A stretch of 35,051 nucleotides of DNA, taken from the NCBI GenBank assembly GCA_004028745.1, contig RAZP01000004.1:1-35051 (forward strand). Reading direction: 5' to 3'. Positions 16,690-24,664 of the stretch are shown here, piece after piece. The translations under genes and the position numbers were made by a program. The notes under the pieces were generated by a model. That model saw only the letters and a list, made by a program, of their open reading frames with translations, had not been told where the DNA came from and made no database searches. How positions within the stretch are numbered: position 1 is the stretch's first letter; every line of letters starts with the position of its first letter. This stretch comes from Prosthecochloris sp. GTDB lineage: Bacteria > Bacteroidota > Chlorobiia > Chlorobiales > Chlorobiaceae.

Positions 16690-16908
16690 TCAATCTCTTC
16701 TGCCGCATGCAACCGGGCCGAGTTCGTAGCCGAAAAGCCACAGTACCTGATTGACCTTGTCCATGCGGAGGGTTTTTTTCCCTTGTTCCAGGTCGCGAAT
16801 AAAACGCAGGCCAGTTCCGGCTTTTTCCGCCAGTTCCGGTTGTGTCATGTTCAGCGATTTTCTTTGCCATCTGACAAAGCTGCTGAGAGTAACTTCATCA
16901 TGTTTCAT
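16690..16908 (-). CDS. hipB: HipB-like Xre-family DNA-binding protein
   Basis: A 72-residue Xre/Cro helix-turn-helix protein: WQRKSLNMTQPELAEKAGTGLRFIRDLEQGKKTL carries the HTH, with the recognition helix around TGLRFIRDLE. It is the first gene of the hip operon and lies directly downstream of three palindromes that it probably binds. In E. coli, HipB binds TATCC-N8-GGATA; the boxes here, TATACC-N6-GGTATA, are similar. By the HipBST model, HipB represses the operon and HipS rather than HipB neutralises the kinase. Confidence 0.9.
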   Translation of the reverse strand: MKHDEVTLSSFVRWQRKSLNMTQPELAEKAGTGLRFIRDLEQGKKTLRMDKVNQVLWLFGYELGPVACGRRD

Positions 16909-16914
16909 GATTAG

Positions 16915-17013
16915 TATACCGTTTTGGGTATATTTTGTGCATTTTTGTTGTTTCTATACCTCTTTGGGTATAGAAAATGTGTCTTATGTGTAAATTATAC
17001 CGTTTCGGGTATG
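16915..17013 (-). promoter_or_regulatory. Three HipB-type operators, TATACC-N6-GGTATA, regularly spaced
   Basis: Operator 1 is at 16915-16932, operator 2 at 16954-16973 (extended to CTATACC-N6-GGTATAG) and operator 3 at 16996-17013 (last base A to G). Their centres are 40 and 41 bp apart, close to four helical turns, so bound dimers would lie on one DNA face. The array begins 7 bp upstream of the hipB start codon and should cover its promoter. Confidence 0.88.
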
Positions 17014-17030
17014 ATTCCAAGAGCTTTCGG

Positions 17031-17060
17031 AGTAGGGGACATCCAATAAGCGTAAAAAGA
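17031..17060 (+). repeat. Dispersed short repeat, family 1, copy d (diverged)
   Basis: GGAGTAGGGGACATCCAATA then AGCGTAAAAA. The core GGGGAC and the AGCGTAA end are kept and the middle differs. It lies 18 bp from the outermost HipB operator. Confidence 0.45.
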
Positions 17061-17172
17061 AGAGGATGAGGTGGTCTTTATTGGAAATGAGTTGATTGTT
17101 CGGTGCAATTCCGATGGGTATATAGATGATGCATTTCGATCAAGACCGGAAGTGTCAATGAAGCATTGCTAA
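17056..17172 (+). pseudogene. Short coding-like remnant downstream of repeat copy d
   Basis: After a stop at 17053 an open frame reads KEEDEVVFIGNELIVRCNSD, then GYIDDAFRSRPEVSMKHC, ending with a TAA at 17170-17172. It has no good start codon (a GTG at 17071 is the only candidate) and its end overlaps the stop of the convergent Sel1 gene by two bases. The residues look protein-like but I do not recognise a family. It may be the tail of a lost gene, or chance. Confidence 0.25.
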
Positions 17173-18986
17173 TCACTGCTCAATGTTTTGTTGTTAAGAC
17201 TATCCGCAGACATTGTTTCGAGTTGTTTGCGTGCCTCGACCAGCCCTTGATCAGCAGCCATGCGGTACCATCTGACTGCTTTTTTTTGATTCTTTTCTAC
17301 GCCGCGTCCTTCAGCGTATATGTTGCCAAGTTCATACTGAGCTTGGGGGTGGCCTTGTTCAGCAGCAACAAGAAACCATTTGCGTGCAAGCCAATTGTTT
17401 TTCGGTGCCTTACTTCCTTCTTGGAACATGAAGCCCAGTTTCAGCGCGGCCTCACTATTTCCGATTGCTGCAGCTTTCTTGTACCATGAACGGCCGTCAG
17501 AATCGCTTTGTTTTCCACCCCGTCCTTCGATTATCATGCCGGCAAGCTTGAAAGCGGCTTCAGCGTTGCCCATTTCAGCAGCCTTCTTATACCATGAGCG
17601 GGCATCAATGTCATTTTGCTCGCCGCCTCTACCTTCTGCAAGCATGTCGGCAAGTTTGAGTGCTGCATCATGGTCGCCCTGCTGGGCCGCAATGTGATAT
17701 TGTGATCGACCTGCGGTGCTGTTTTGCAGGGTGCCTTGATTTTCTGCCGTCGTATCGATGACCTTCAAGGCAACGGTTTCGTTGTTTTTTTGAGGAACAC
17801 CAGGGCGTTCCGGTCGATTTGAGGCGGAAGCATTTTCTGCCGCAAGGCTTTCGCTCGGCATTTCATCAAGTTTTATCTGCGGATCAGGAGTTCCTTCATG
17901 GGCAAGCTCACGGGACGGCTGGGCGATTGAATCATGTTTTTCTGATTGTGTCGTGTCAGTTGCAGTGGCGGATGCAAGCCGCTGCCGGGCTTTTTGATAG
18001 CCATTGTCAGCTGCCATCCTGTAATACCGGTTAGCTTCGACATGATTTTGAGCTACGCCGCGGCCCTCATTGTACATTTCAGCTAGTTTGAACTGCGCTT
18101 CTGCCAATCCCTGTTGAGCGGCCAGCATATATAGTCTGGCGGCCCCGATATCGTTTTTTTCCACGACCTTTCCTTCACTGAACAGATCGGCAAGTTTTAA
18201 CTGCGCCTGAGCATTGCCTTTCTCAGCTGCAACACCCAGCCACTTTACCGCTTCGGAACCGTTTTGTTTGACGCCCATACCGGTAGTGTAAAGAAGGCCA
18301 AGGTTAAGGGCGGCATTCGGGTCTCCCTGTTCAGCAGCCAGCCTGTACCACTTGGCGGCAGTTGCAAAGTTCTGCTCAACCCCCTGGCCGTTAGCATACA
18401 TGAGGCCGAGATTGAACTGCGACATTGGGTGTTGTTTTTCTGCCGCAAGCTGAAATAATCGGGCTGCTTCATTGTAGTTTTTTTCAACACCCCGGCCCGA
18501 ATAATACATTGAGCCAAGAATGAATTGAGCTTTTGTATGACCACGGTCTACAGCCATCCTGAACCATTTAACCGCTTCAGCAAGATCCTGTTTGACGCCC
18601 TGGTCTGAGAGATAAATCAAGCCAAGGTTACTCTGTGCCATGGCATACCCCTGAGCTGCTGCCATGTGAAACCATTTAGCGGCTTCTTGGTAATTTTTTT
18701 CCACACCTGTTCCATTAGCATAGATTTGCCCCAGATTGTTCTGGGCGATCATGTTGCCCTGTTCTGCCGCCAGGGTGTACCATTTGATAGCTTCGGCATA
18801 ATTCTGCTCAACGCCCTGGCCGTTGGCATAGAGGTATCCCAGGTTTAACTGGTAATGCTCGTTGCCTTTCTTAGCCTCTGACAGGATTGCTTTGAACTCC
18901 TTTGTTTTCTCAATAGATGATTGAGCAAACAACGGTGTAACAAAGATGAGCAGAAGGAGCGCAAAAGCGATGGTTTTTTTCAGCAT
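17169..18986 (-). CDS. Secreted Sel1-like repeat (TPR-type) protein
   Basis: A 605-residue protein with a signal peptide (MLKKTIAFALLLLIFVTPLFA). It has twelve Sel1-like repeats of about 36 residues, in the pattern AAEQGN-AQ-NLG-YANG-GVE-N. Eight repeats form an N-terminal solenoid (about residues 37-330) and four a C-terminal one (about 435-590). Between them lies a linker of roughly 90 residues rich in Ser, Thr, Asn and Glu. Such proteins are adaptor scaffolds, often periplasmic, and the partner cannot be read from sequence. AGGAAA lies just before the ATG. It is a single-gene unit facing the hip operon. The near-identical repeats suggest recent duplication. Confidence 0.9.
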   Translation of the reverse strand: MLKKTIAFALLLLIFVTPLFAQSSIEKTKEFKAILSEAKKGNEHYQLNLGYLYANGQGVEQNYAEAIKWYTLAAEQGNMIAQNNLGQIYANGTGVEKNYQEAAKWFHMAAAQGYAMAQSNLGLIYLSDQGVKQDLAEAVKWFRMAVDRGHTKAQFILGSMYYSGRGVEKNYNEAARLFQLAAEKQHPMSQFNLGLMYANGQGVEQNFATAAKWYRLAAEQGDPNAALNLGLLYTTGMGVKQNGSEAVKWLGVAAEKGNAQAQLKLADLFSEGKVVEKNDIGAARLYMLAAQQGLAEAQFKLAEMYNEGRGVAQNHVEANRYYRMAADNGYQKARQRLASATATDTTQSEKHDSIAQPSRELAHEGTPDPQIKLDEMPSESLAAENASASNRPERPGVPQKNNETVALKVIDTTAENQGTLQNSTAGRSQYHIAAQQGDHDAALKLADMLAEGRGGEQNDIDARSWYKKAAEMGNAEAAFKLAGMIIEGRGGKQSDSDGRSWYKKAAAIGNSEAALKLGFMFQEGSKAPKNNWLARKWFLVAAEQGHPQAQYELGNIYAEGRGVEKNQKKAVRWYRMAADQGLVEARKQLETMSADSLNNKTLSSD

Positions 18987-19064
18987 GTTTTCCTGTTAGC
19001 CGGGATATTTAAAGGGGTTTGATATCTCTGCACAATTGATAATAAATAAATTCCGACATACAGA

Positions 19065-19086
19065 GAATACGGGACGTTGTAAAGAA
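19065..19086 (+). repeat. Dispersed short repeat, family 1, copy e
   Basis: GAATACGGGACGTTGTAAAG then AA. GTAAGAGGTTTAG follows at the same distance as in copy c, showing a shared element of at least 48 bp. It lies in the 411-bp gene-free stretch 18987-19397, which also holds copy f and a terminator. I see nothing else convincing there. Confidence 0.55.
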
Positions 19087-19262
19087 TTTATACTTATTGT
19101 TTCGTAAGAGGTTTAGAATTAGGTAATGTCGTTTAATAACGTCAAAAGGGATTAAGGGAAGTCGTACAATGAGTGCACAAGCGGGTTTCTCCATGCCCAC
19201 TTATAACATGAATGTTCATTCTTGTTTCTTCTCGTGAAAAAAAGAAAAAGCGATCTCCATCC

Positions 19263-19290
19263 TGGAATAGGGGACGTTCAATAGAACCAA
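19263..19290 (+). repeat. Dispersed short repeat, family 1, copy f
   Basis: TGGAATAGGGGACGTTCAAT then AGAACCAA. The core AATAGGGGACGTTC is exact and the 3' half has diverged. Confidence 0.55.
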
Positions 19291-19342
19291 AAGCTTTGCA
19301 GGAAAAAACGAGGCTTTGAAAAGGGTTTTTGAAAGTTGTCAT

Positions 19343-19378
19343 AAAACCTCCTTGCGTTCTGCATAACAAGGAGGTTTT
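19343..19378. terminator. Strong bidirectional-looking terminator hairpin
   Basis: AAAACCTCCTTG and CAAGGAGGTTTT form a perfect 12-bp stem around a 12-base loop, with A and T runs on the two sides. It lies 19 bp downstream of the stop of the 74-residue gene (minus strand) and would end that transcript. Confidence 0.85.
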
Positions 19379-19397
19379 GTCGTGAATGTTAGTAGAG

Positions 19398-19622
19398 TTA
19401 CTCTTTTGGAGAGATGGCTGATGAAATGCCCGATGTAACGTCCTGGATGAGCTTTAAGGCTGTAGTTGCTGCACCTGTTGCGATTGAAGCGCACAGATTT
19501 GCGTAGGTCTGGGCGACCGACGTAACATTAGAGGCTCCATCGAGCACGTTGTTGACGAGATTCTGTGTCGAATTGCCTGCTGCATTGAAGAGGTCGGAAA
19601 AGACGCCGTTGTCGTTTGCCAT
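19398..19622 (-). CDS. 74-residue Ala/Ser/Asn-rich protein, possible chlorosome envelope protein (CsmB/CsmF-like)
   Basis: A short protein beginning MANDNGVFSDLFNAAGN and ending DVTSGISSAISPKE, with no charged core and alternating small and hydrophobic residues that suit an amphipathic helix at a lipid surface. The length of 74 residues, the start, and the SAI(S/A)PK end recall the small chlorosome envelope proteins CsmB and CsmF of green sulfur bacteria. This is from memory and not aligned. If correct, it would sit in the glycolipid monolayer around the light-harvesting chlorosome. The gene is monocistronic, with its own strong terminator. Alternatives are another small surface-active or phasin-like protein. 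Confidence 0.5.
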   Translation of the reverse strand: MANDNGVFSDLFNAAGNSTQNLVNNVLDGASNVTSVAQTYANLCASIATGAATTALKLIQDVTSGISSAISPKE

Positions 19623-19692
19623 AGTTGAATGTGTTTTTATAGTTGAAATGAAATCATATCAGTGTGAATATAACCTAAATTAGACGATTCTC

Positions 19693-19720
19693 TAAATAGG
19701 GGACGTTCTTGTTTAGCTGT
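19693..19720 (+). repeat. Dispersed short repeat, family 1, copy g
   Basis: AAATAGGGGACGTTCTTGTT then TAGCTGTA, very close to copy c. It lies in the 435-bp gene-free stretch 19623-20057. In the rest of that stretch I see AT-rich sequence and a likely promoter zone for the following gene, but no clear motif. Confidence 0.65.
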
Positions 19721-20057
19721 ATTTATTGCAAAAACTAATGAGGAGAGTGAAGGAATAATCCCCCATAAACGAAAAGAGTACAAAGTGCACTCTGGTGTGG
19801 GTTGGGTTCTCCTGTCGGGTGAGGGAATGAGTGGAAACGGCTGGCCCATTTTGAGTGAGAGAGTTTATTCGTTATACTTAACTATAAAAAGCATTGAGCT
19901 TTACAGGGAATCTACAGGGTTCGGTACAAGCCAACTATTTATGCTTTGTTTTTTTATTTTCCCCTTTCCCTCCACAAGGTTTTCCGGAGTTTGAGCTGCT
20001 GAAATCTGTTACTGTTGTCATTTTTCCTACAACACATGCTGTAAAAGGAGGCCTGTT

Positions 20058-20432
20058 ATGTCACAAAAAGAAACAAGTAATCTTCAGAACATGACAAACG
20101 AAGAGCTGGAGAAGCTTTTAGAAACAAATGAGGCTGTCAGGCTCGAAGAGGGAGAGAGAAAGTGTCCTTACACAGAAGGGCCTGTAGGAAAAAAGGAGAA
20201 AGGTTCACCCTGGTATGACTGGATAAAGGATGTACAAACCGCTTGTCAGTTATGTGGTAAACCTGCCGTGGAGAAGCATTATATGAAAAGGTCAAATGCG
20301 AATTGCTATCAATGGCAGTGTACGGAAACCGAACCGCATGCAGACCATAAGGTAGAGATGGTTGTCTGGGACTGCATAAAAGATCTTGGCAAAGACATAA
20401 GATTGGAAAAAACTTGTAATTGCGGTGGTTGA
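20058..20432 (+). CDS. Cys-rich protein of unknown function, possibly zinc-binding
   Basis: A 124-residue protein with eight cysteines at 36, 63, 66, 83, 88, 106, 120 and 122 and several histidines (KHYMKR, EPHADHKVE). The pattern CQLCGKP, CYQWQC and a C-terminal TCNCGG suggests one or two zinc sites. The N-terminal 35 residues are helical and acidic (MTNEELEKLLETNEA). A strong AAAAGGAGG sits seven bases before the ATG, so it is well translated. I do not recognise the family. It ends just before a hairpin and converges on the zinc peptidase gene. Confidence 0.75.
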   Translation: MSQKETSNLQNMTNEELEKLLETNEAVRLEEGERKCPYTEGPVGKKEKGSPWYDWIKDVQTACQLCGKPAVEKHYMKRSNANCYQWQCTETEPHADHKVEMVVWDCIKDLGKDIRLEKTCNCGG

Positions 20433-20444
20433 CAGGTATAGGTT

Positions 20445-20478
20445 ATCCCGCCTGCCAGATTGTTCTACCGGGCGGGAT
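20445..20478 (+). terminator. Hairpin between convergent genes
   Basis: ATCCCGCC and GGCGGGAT form an 8-bp GC-rich stem, followed by GGGTTGTTTTGTTG. It lies 12 bp after the Cys-rich gene and before the end of the convergent peptidase gene, so it probably serves the + strand transcript and perhaps both. Confidence 0.7.
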
Positions 20479-20506
20479 GGGTTGTTTTGTTGTACCTGGT
20501 TTTCTG

Positions 20507-21199
20507 TCAGTTCCTTCTGTTCATGATGGTTATGAAGTAAAGAAGCTGCATGATAGCCTGTGCTGCCGCGGCAACGTACGTGAGGGCAGCAGCGTCAAGG
20601 ACTGCGTTTACCCCTTGCAGTTCCTGTCGTGAAACGATGCCCTGGGATACAAGGATCTCTTTTGCGCGTTTGCTGGCGTCGAACTCGACCGGCAGGGTAA
20701 CCAGCGCGAAGAGTGCAGTGGCGGCAAACAGAAGAATACCTGTCCAGGCAAGCGTGGTACCGAAAGAACCCGCCATAAACATACCCACAATGAAGATGAT
20801 CGGGCCGAGGTTGCTGCCGATGGAGACAGCGGGTACCATGGCCGAACGAACCTGGAGCGGGAAATACCCTTTTTTATCCTGTAAAGCATGTCCTGCCTCA
20901 TGAGCGGCTACGCCAACAGAGGCGATGCTCGGCAGGCCGTAAACCTGTTCGCTCAGGCGAAGCTTCTTGCTTCGCGGATCGTAGTGATCCGAAAGCATGC
21001 CGCGTGTTTGTTCGACATCGACATTGCCGAGCCCGCTCCGGTCAAGAATCATACGCGCCGCCTGTGCGCCATTGATGCGGTTTGCAAGGGTGACCTGCGA
21101 GTACTTGTTGAACGCCGATTTTACCCTGAACTGTGCCCAGAGGCCGAGCAGCAGGGGAGGTAAGGCGAATAGAAAGTATAGAGGATCGAAAAAAAACAT
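20507..21199 (-). CDS. Membrane neutral zinc metallopeptidase (YugP family)
   Basis: A 230-residue membrane peptidase of the Zn_peptidase_2/YugP family. The active-site HEAGH is at residues 100-104, with H100, E101 and H104. Hydrophobic segments lie at about 5-22, 122-145, 148-170 and near the C-terminus. DHYDPRSKKLRLSEQVYGLPSIASVGVAAHEAGHALQ is the diagnostic family stretch, and FDASKRAKEIL carries the later conserved region, probably the third zinc ligand. Length is standard. Its physiological substrate is unknown. It is a single gene transcribed toward the Cys-rich gene. Confidence 0.92.
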   Translation of the reverse strand: MFFFDPLYFLFALPPLLLGLWAQFRVKSAFNKYSQVTLANRINGAQAARMILDRSGLGNVDVEQTRGMLSDHYDPRSKKLRLSEQVYGLPSIASVGVAAHEAGHALQDKKGYFPLQVRSAMVPAVSIGSNLGPIIFIVGMFMAGSFGTTLAWTGILLFAATALFALVTLPVEFDASKRAKEILVSQGIVSRQELQGVNAVLDAAALTYVAAAAQAIMQLLYFITIMNRRN

Positions 21200-21354
21200 A
21201 TATCAGGTAAAAAAAGTTGTTACAAGTTCACTCCCTGAACTCAGAGATTAAAACCTTTAAAAGCTCTTTTAAAGTTTAGACGAGAATAAAAATAATTTCC
21301 AGCGCCTATTGTGTCAAGAGCATCTGCCAGGAAAAGGCCAATTCTATTTGTTCC

Positions 21355-21491
21355 GTGCCCTGATTTTTTCGTTGGTCCCGACCTGTCGGGATCCGTTCCG
21401 GTTTTGTAGTTTATCCCGGTAAAGTCGGGGCTCCGTCCGCCTCGTATCCCGATAGAATCAGGCACTCACGACAATTAATAGAGGTGCCTTT
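21355..21491. repeat. Dispersed palindromic element, family 2, copy B
   Basis: Outer arms GTGCCCTGATT (21355) and AATCAGGCAC (21456) are inverted repeats. Inside lies the palindrome GTCCCGACCTGTCGGGATC (21375-21393). The right end, ACTCACGACAATTAATAGAGG then TGCC, matches copy A at 21 bp with one mismatch. The element overlaps the stop codon of the SDR gene, so it may supply its 3' RNA structure. With the flanking bases it fills the gap 21200-21489. Confidence 0.65.
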
Positions 21492-22299
21492 ATGTCAGGT
21501 TATTGCCAGCCAGAGTTTTTACCGTAGATTTCTCACGTCTGCTAAGTACCATGCCGAGCTTCAGCATGAGGGTTCTCGGAAGCAGCCGGCCTCCATGGAT
21601 CAGAATCTTGTTAATGAGGCCGGGAACACTGTATGTTCGGTTTTTTTGCAGCGCTTTTATCGCGGCCCTGACAACTGGTTCGGGAGGTCCTACCGGCATC
21701 AGGGTCCGGTAAGGGTCGATCCCTGTCTTTTCGAAGATTTCGGTTTCGGTCAGTCCCGGACAGAGGGCGAAGACGTGTATGCCTGAATGTCGGAGTTCTT
21801 CTCGAATCGATTCTGAAAAGCTGAGAACAAATGCTTTTGTGGCGGCATATACTGCGTTGTAAGGAATGCCTTGGAATGCGGTGATGGACGAGACGTTAAG
21901 GATTTCCCCCTGGTTTCTGCGTTTCATTTCCGGCAGAAAGAGGTACGTAAGCTTTATAAGCGTGAGATTATGCAGCACCACCATTTTTTCATGGCTTTCA
22001 AGGGGCAGAGAATCAAAGGCTCCGTTGAGGCCGAAGCCTGCGTTGTTGACCAGCGTTCTAACGGCAAGTTTTTCCTTTTTGCAAAAATCAAACACCTTTT
22101 CGGCGCTGTCCTGAAGGGAAAGGTCCTGTGTAAAAGTCCGGACATTGATGCCGTATGTGCCGGTAAGTGTGTCGGCCAGCGCCTCAAGTTTTTCGCCAGA
22201 ACGTGCAACCAGGATGAGGTTGTTTCCACGCGACGCATACTCTTTTGCAAAAACTTTTCCAATACCTGATGATGCTCCCGTAATTAATACGTATGACAT
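21490..22299 (-). CDS. Short-chain dehydrogenase/reductase (classical SDR)
   Basis: A 269-residue NAD(P)-dependent oxidoreductase. The cofactor motif TGASSGIG is at 7-14 and NNAG at 85-88. The catalytic Ser is S137 or S138, and Y151 and K155 complete YxxxK (YAATK). R33 after the second strand (LVARS) suggests NADP preference. It resembles the DltE/YqjQ-type SDRs of uncertain substrate. PGLTETEIFEKTG follows the PG motif. AAGGAAT precedes the ATG well. It stands alone, divergent from nfeD. Confidence 0.92.
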   Translation of the reverse strand: MSYVLITGASSGIGKVFAKEYASRGNNLILVARSGEKLEALADTLTGTYGINVRTFTQDLSLQDSAEKVFDFCKKEKLAVRTLVNNAGFGLNGAFDSLPLESHEKMVVLHNLTLIKLTYLFLPEMKRRNQGEILNVSSITAFQGIPYNAVYAATKAFVLSFSESIREELRHSGIHVFALCPGLTETEIFEKTGIDPYRTLMPVGPPEPVVRAAIKALQKNRTYSVPGLINKILIHGGRLLPRTLMLKLGMVLSRREKSTVKTLAGNNLT

Positions 22300-22532
22300 A
22301 TTCCTTTTTGATTACGTGTTGTCAGCCCTTGGTGGAGCAAGGCTTGCTGCAGTAATGATTAACGTTAATCGGCAGTCCGTTTTTTTCGGATGCAAAGGTG
22401 AAGATAGCAAATATCCTGAAGCTGCTAATAATCATTTACAGGAACAGAAAGGAGGTACAAAAGGTTTGATTATATTATGATAAGACTTGCGATTTTCGCG
22501 GGCCTATGCCGTAAACCACTTTACCAGTCGCC

Positions 22533-23870
22533 ATGGTTCGATTCCTTTCACGAAAGATTTTTTTCTTCTGTGCGTTGCTGTTACCGCTCAGCGTTGTTTG
22601 CGGCCTCTTTCCGGTATCTCATGCAGCCGGAGACGATAGCCGAAAAGTTGTCTATTTACTCTCGCTTCAGGGGACGGTAAACCCCGGTAGCGCAGATTTT
22701 TTTGAACGCGCTGTCGACCAAGCTGAAAGGGAGGGTGTTCATGCCTTGTTGGTGGAACTTGATACGCCGGGCGGTCTGGTTTCTTCGTTACGAAGCATGA
22801 TCCAGAAGGTTTTTGCTTCGCGTGTTCCCGTGATTGTTTATGTGGCTCCGCAAGGTGCCCAGTCTGCATCGGCGGGGGCGCTTCTGACACTTTCTGCACA
22901 CGTTGCTGCGATGTCGCCGGGGACTGAAATCGGTGCGGCTCACCCGGTTGGTCTGGGAGGAGGCGACAGCGATGAGACCATGAGCAAAAAGGCGGAAAAT
23001 GATCTTGCTGCGTTTGCCCGGAGCATAGCCGAAAAACGCGGCAGAAATGCCGACTGGGCTGAAAAGGCGGTACGCGAAAGTATTGCGTCCACTGCCAGCG
23101 AAGCGCTTGAGGCAGGGGTGATAGATTTTGTGGCCGCCAATCGTTCAGAACTGTTCAAAATGCTTGACGGAAAGAAGGTGGAGACGGTAGACGGCAGCGT
23201 GACGCTTGATCTGACAGGTGCTGTAATAGAAGAGTTTACCCCGACATTGCAGGAACAGATTCTCATAAAACTGGCCGACCCCAATCTTGCTTATATCTTT
23301 ATCATGGTTGGGCTGGCAGGCCTCTACTTTGAGCTTGCTAATCCTGGTTCCATATTTCCTGGTGTGCTGGGGGCGATTTCACTTCTTCTGGCTCTTTTCG
23401 CCCTTCAAGCGCTCCCGGTAAATGTTGTAGGACTGTTGCTTATCTTGCTGGCAGTGGTTTTCTTTGGTTTGGAGCTTTTTGTCGCAAGTGGCGGTATCCT
23501 CGCGCTGGCGGGGCTGGTGGCGCTTTTCATGGGCTCTCTCATGTTGTTCAACACTGCCGAAACAGGTGTTTCCATTTCTATGGCGGTATTTCTGCCGGTA
23601 TATATCATGGTTTCGGTGTCCTTACTGGTCATCGTCTGGCTGGTGGCGAAGTCGTCGAGGTTGAAGCTCGCTTCCGGTCCTGAGCAATTACTGGGAGAAG
23701 AGTGCAGCGTGATCCATGCTATAGCCCCCGGAGAACCAGGAAAGGTTTTTGTGCACGGTGAGCTTTGGGATGCCGAGAGCGATGAGCAGATTCCGGAAAG
23801 GGCAGCTGTAACTGTGAGCGGCATGAAAGGACTTGTTTTGCAGGTAACCAAAAAACAGGAGAAACCATAA
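22533..23870 (+). CDS. nfeD: NfeD-family membrane serine protease (ClpP-class)
   Basis: A 445-residue long-form NfeD. A signal peptide (cleavage near SHAA) leads into a ClpP-like protease domain. Its nucleophile is S113 in QSASAGALLT, and the likely general-base Lys is K153 in MSKKAENDLAA. About four to five membrane helices span 250-390, and a C-terminal OB-fold (LLGEECSVIHAIAPG to the end) follows. Long NfeD proteins cleave the hydrophobic C-terminus of a partner stomatin in archaea. The partner here is the next gene, whose ATG overlaps this stop by one base. No strong ribosome-binding site is seen before the start at 22533. Confidence 0.93.
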   Translation: MVRFLSRKIFFFCALLLPLSVVCGLFPVSHAAGDDSRKVVYLLSLQGTVNPGSADFFERAVDQAEREGVHALLVELDTPGGLVSSLRSMIQKVFASRVPVIVYVAPQGAQSASAGALLTLSAHVAAMSPGTEIGAAHPVGLGGGDSDETMSKKAENDLAAFARSIAEKRGRNADWAEKAVRESIASTASEALEAGVIDFVAANRSELFKMLDGKKVETVDGSVTLDLTGAVIEEFTPTLQEQILIKLADPNLAYIFIMVGLAGLYFELANPGSIFPGVLGAISLLLALFALQALPVNVVGLLLILLAVVFFGLELFVASGGILALAGLVALFMGSLMLFNTAETGVSISMAVFLPVYIMVSVSLLVIVWLVAKSSRLKLASGPEQLLGEECSVIHAIAPGEPGKVFVHGELWDAESDEQIPERAAVTVSGMKGLVLQVTKKQEKP

Positions 23871-24625
23871 TGTTCAGCATCAATCTTATACCGATCATTT
23901 TTCTTGCAGTGGCGTTTCTTGCTTCTGCCGTAAAAATTCTCAGGGAATACGAACGGGCAGTCGTGTTCAGGCTCGGGCGCGTTATCGGTGCAAAGGGGCC
24001 GGGAATCATTATTCTTATTCCGTTTATCGATAAGATGGTGCGAATCGATATGCGTACCGTTACGCTGGATGTGCCCCCGCAGGATGTTATTACAAAGGAC
24101 AATGTCACCGTGAAGGTAAGCGCGGTGGTTTATTTCAGGGTAATCGATTCGATCAAGGCGATGGTCGATGTTGAAGATTTCCATTTTGCCACTTCACAGC
24201 TTGCACAGACAACCCTTCGGAGCACCTGCGGTCAAGGAGAACTGGATCATCTGCTTTCGGAAAGAGACGAGATCAATGACCGGATTCAGTCGCTTCTCGA
24301 TAAGGATACCGAACCGTGGGGTGTCAAGGTGAGCAAGGTAGAGATCAAGGAGATCGATCTTCCAATAGAAATGCAGCGTGCAATGGCCAAGCAGGCGGAA
24401 GCTGAAAGGGAAAGGCGCTCAAAGGTTATCAACGCTGAAGGTGAGTTTCAGGCTGCAAAACGTCTGAATGAAGCTGCGGCTATCATTGCCGAGAACCCCA
24501 GTGCCCTTCAGTTGAGATATCTGCAGACACTCCAGGACATTGCGGCGGAGAACAACTCAACAACGATTTTTCCCATACCTATCGATCTCTTGAAACCGTT
24601 CATGGATAAAGGAAGCGGAAAATGA
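23870..24625 (+). CDS. Slipin/stomatin-like SPFH protein
   Basis: A 251-residue protein with one N-terminal membrane segment (IPIIFLAVAFLASAV), then an SPFH/PHB domain (REYERAVVFRLGRVIGAKGPG, VTLDVPPQDVITKDNVTVKV) and a coiled-coil tail rich in Ala, Glu and Arg (MAKQAEAERERRSKVINAEGE). Such proteins oligomerise in membrane microdomains. Its start overlaps the nfeD stop, the classic NfeD-slipin pair. The length is typical of bacterial slipins. Confidence 0.94.
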   Translation: MFSINLIPIIFLAVAFLASAVKILREYERAVVFRLGRVIGAKGPGIIILIPFIDKMVRIDMRTVTLDVPPQDVITKDNVTVKVSAVVYFRVIDSIKAMVDVEDFHFATSQLAQTTLRSTCGQGELDHLLSERDEINDRIQSLLDKDTEPWGVKVSKVEIKEIDLPIEMQRAMAKQAEAERERRSKVINAEGEFQAAKRLNEAAAIIAENPSALQLRYLQTLQDIAAENNSTTIFPIPIDLLKPFMDKGSGK

Positions 24626-24664
24626 AGTACGATATAATTTTCCATTAATGAAAAACCCCTGAAC

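Noticed and set aside
19785..19994. A 69-codon + strand open frame before the Cys-rich gene
   Set aside because: Weak start, odd composition, no domain; it lies in what is probably a promoter region.
23405..24184. A 259-codon minus-strand open frame
   Set aside because: It lies across nfeD and the slipin gene, both strongly supported on the + strand, and has low-complexity content.
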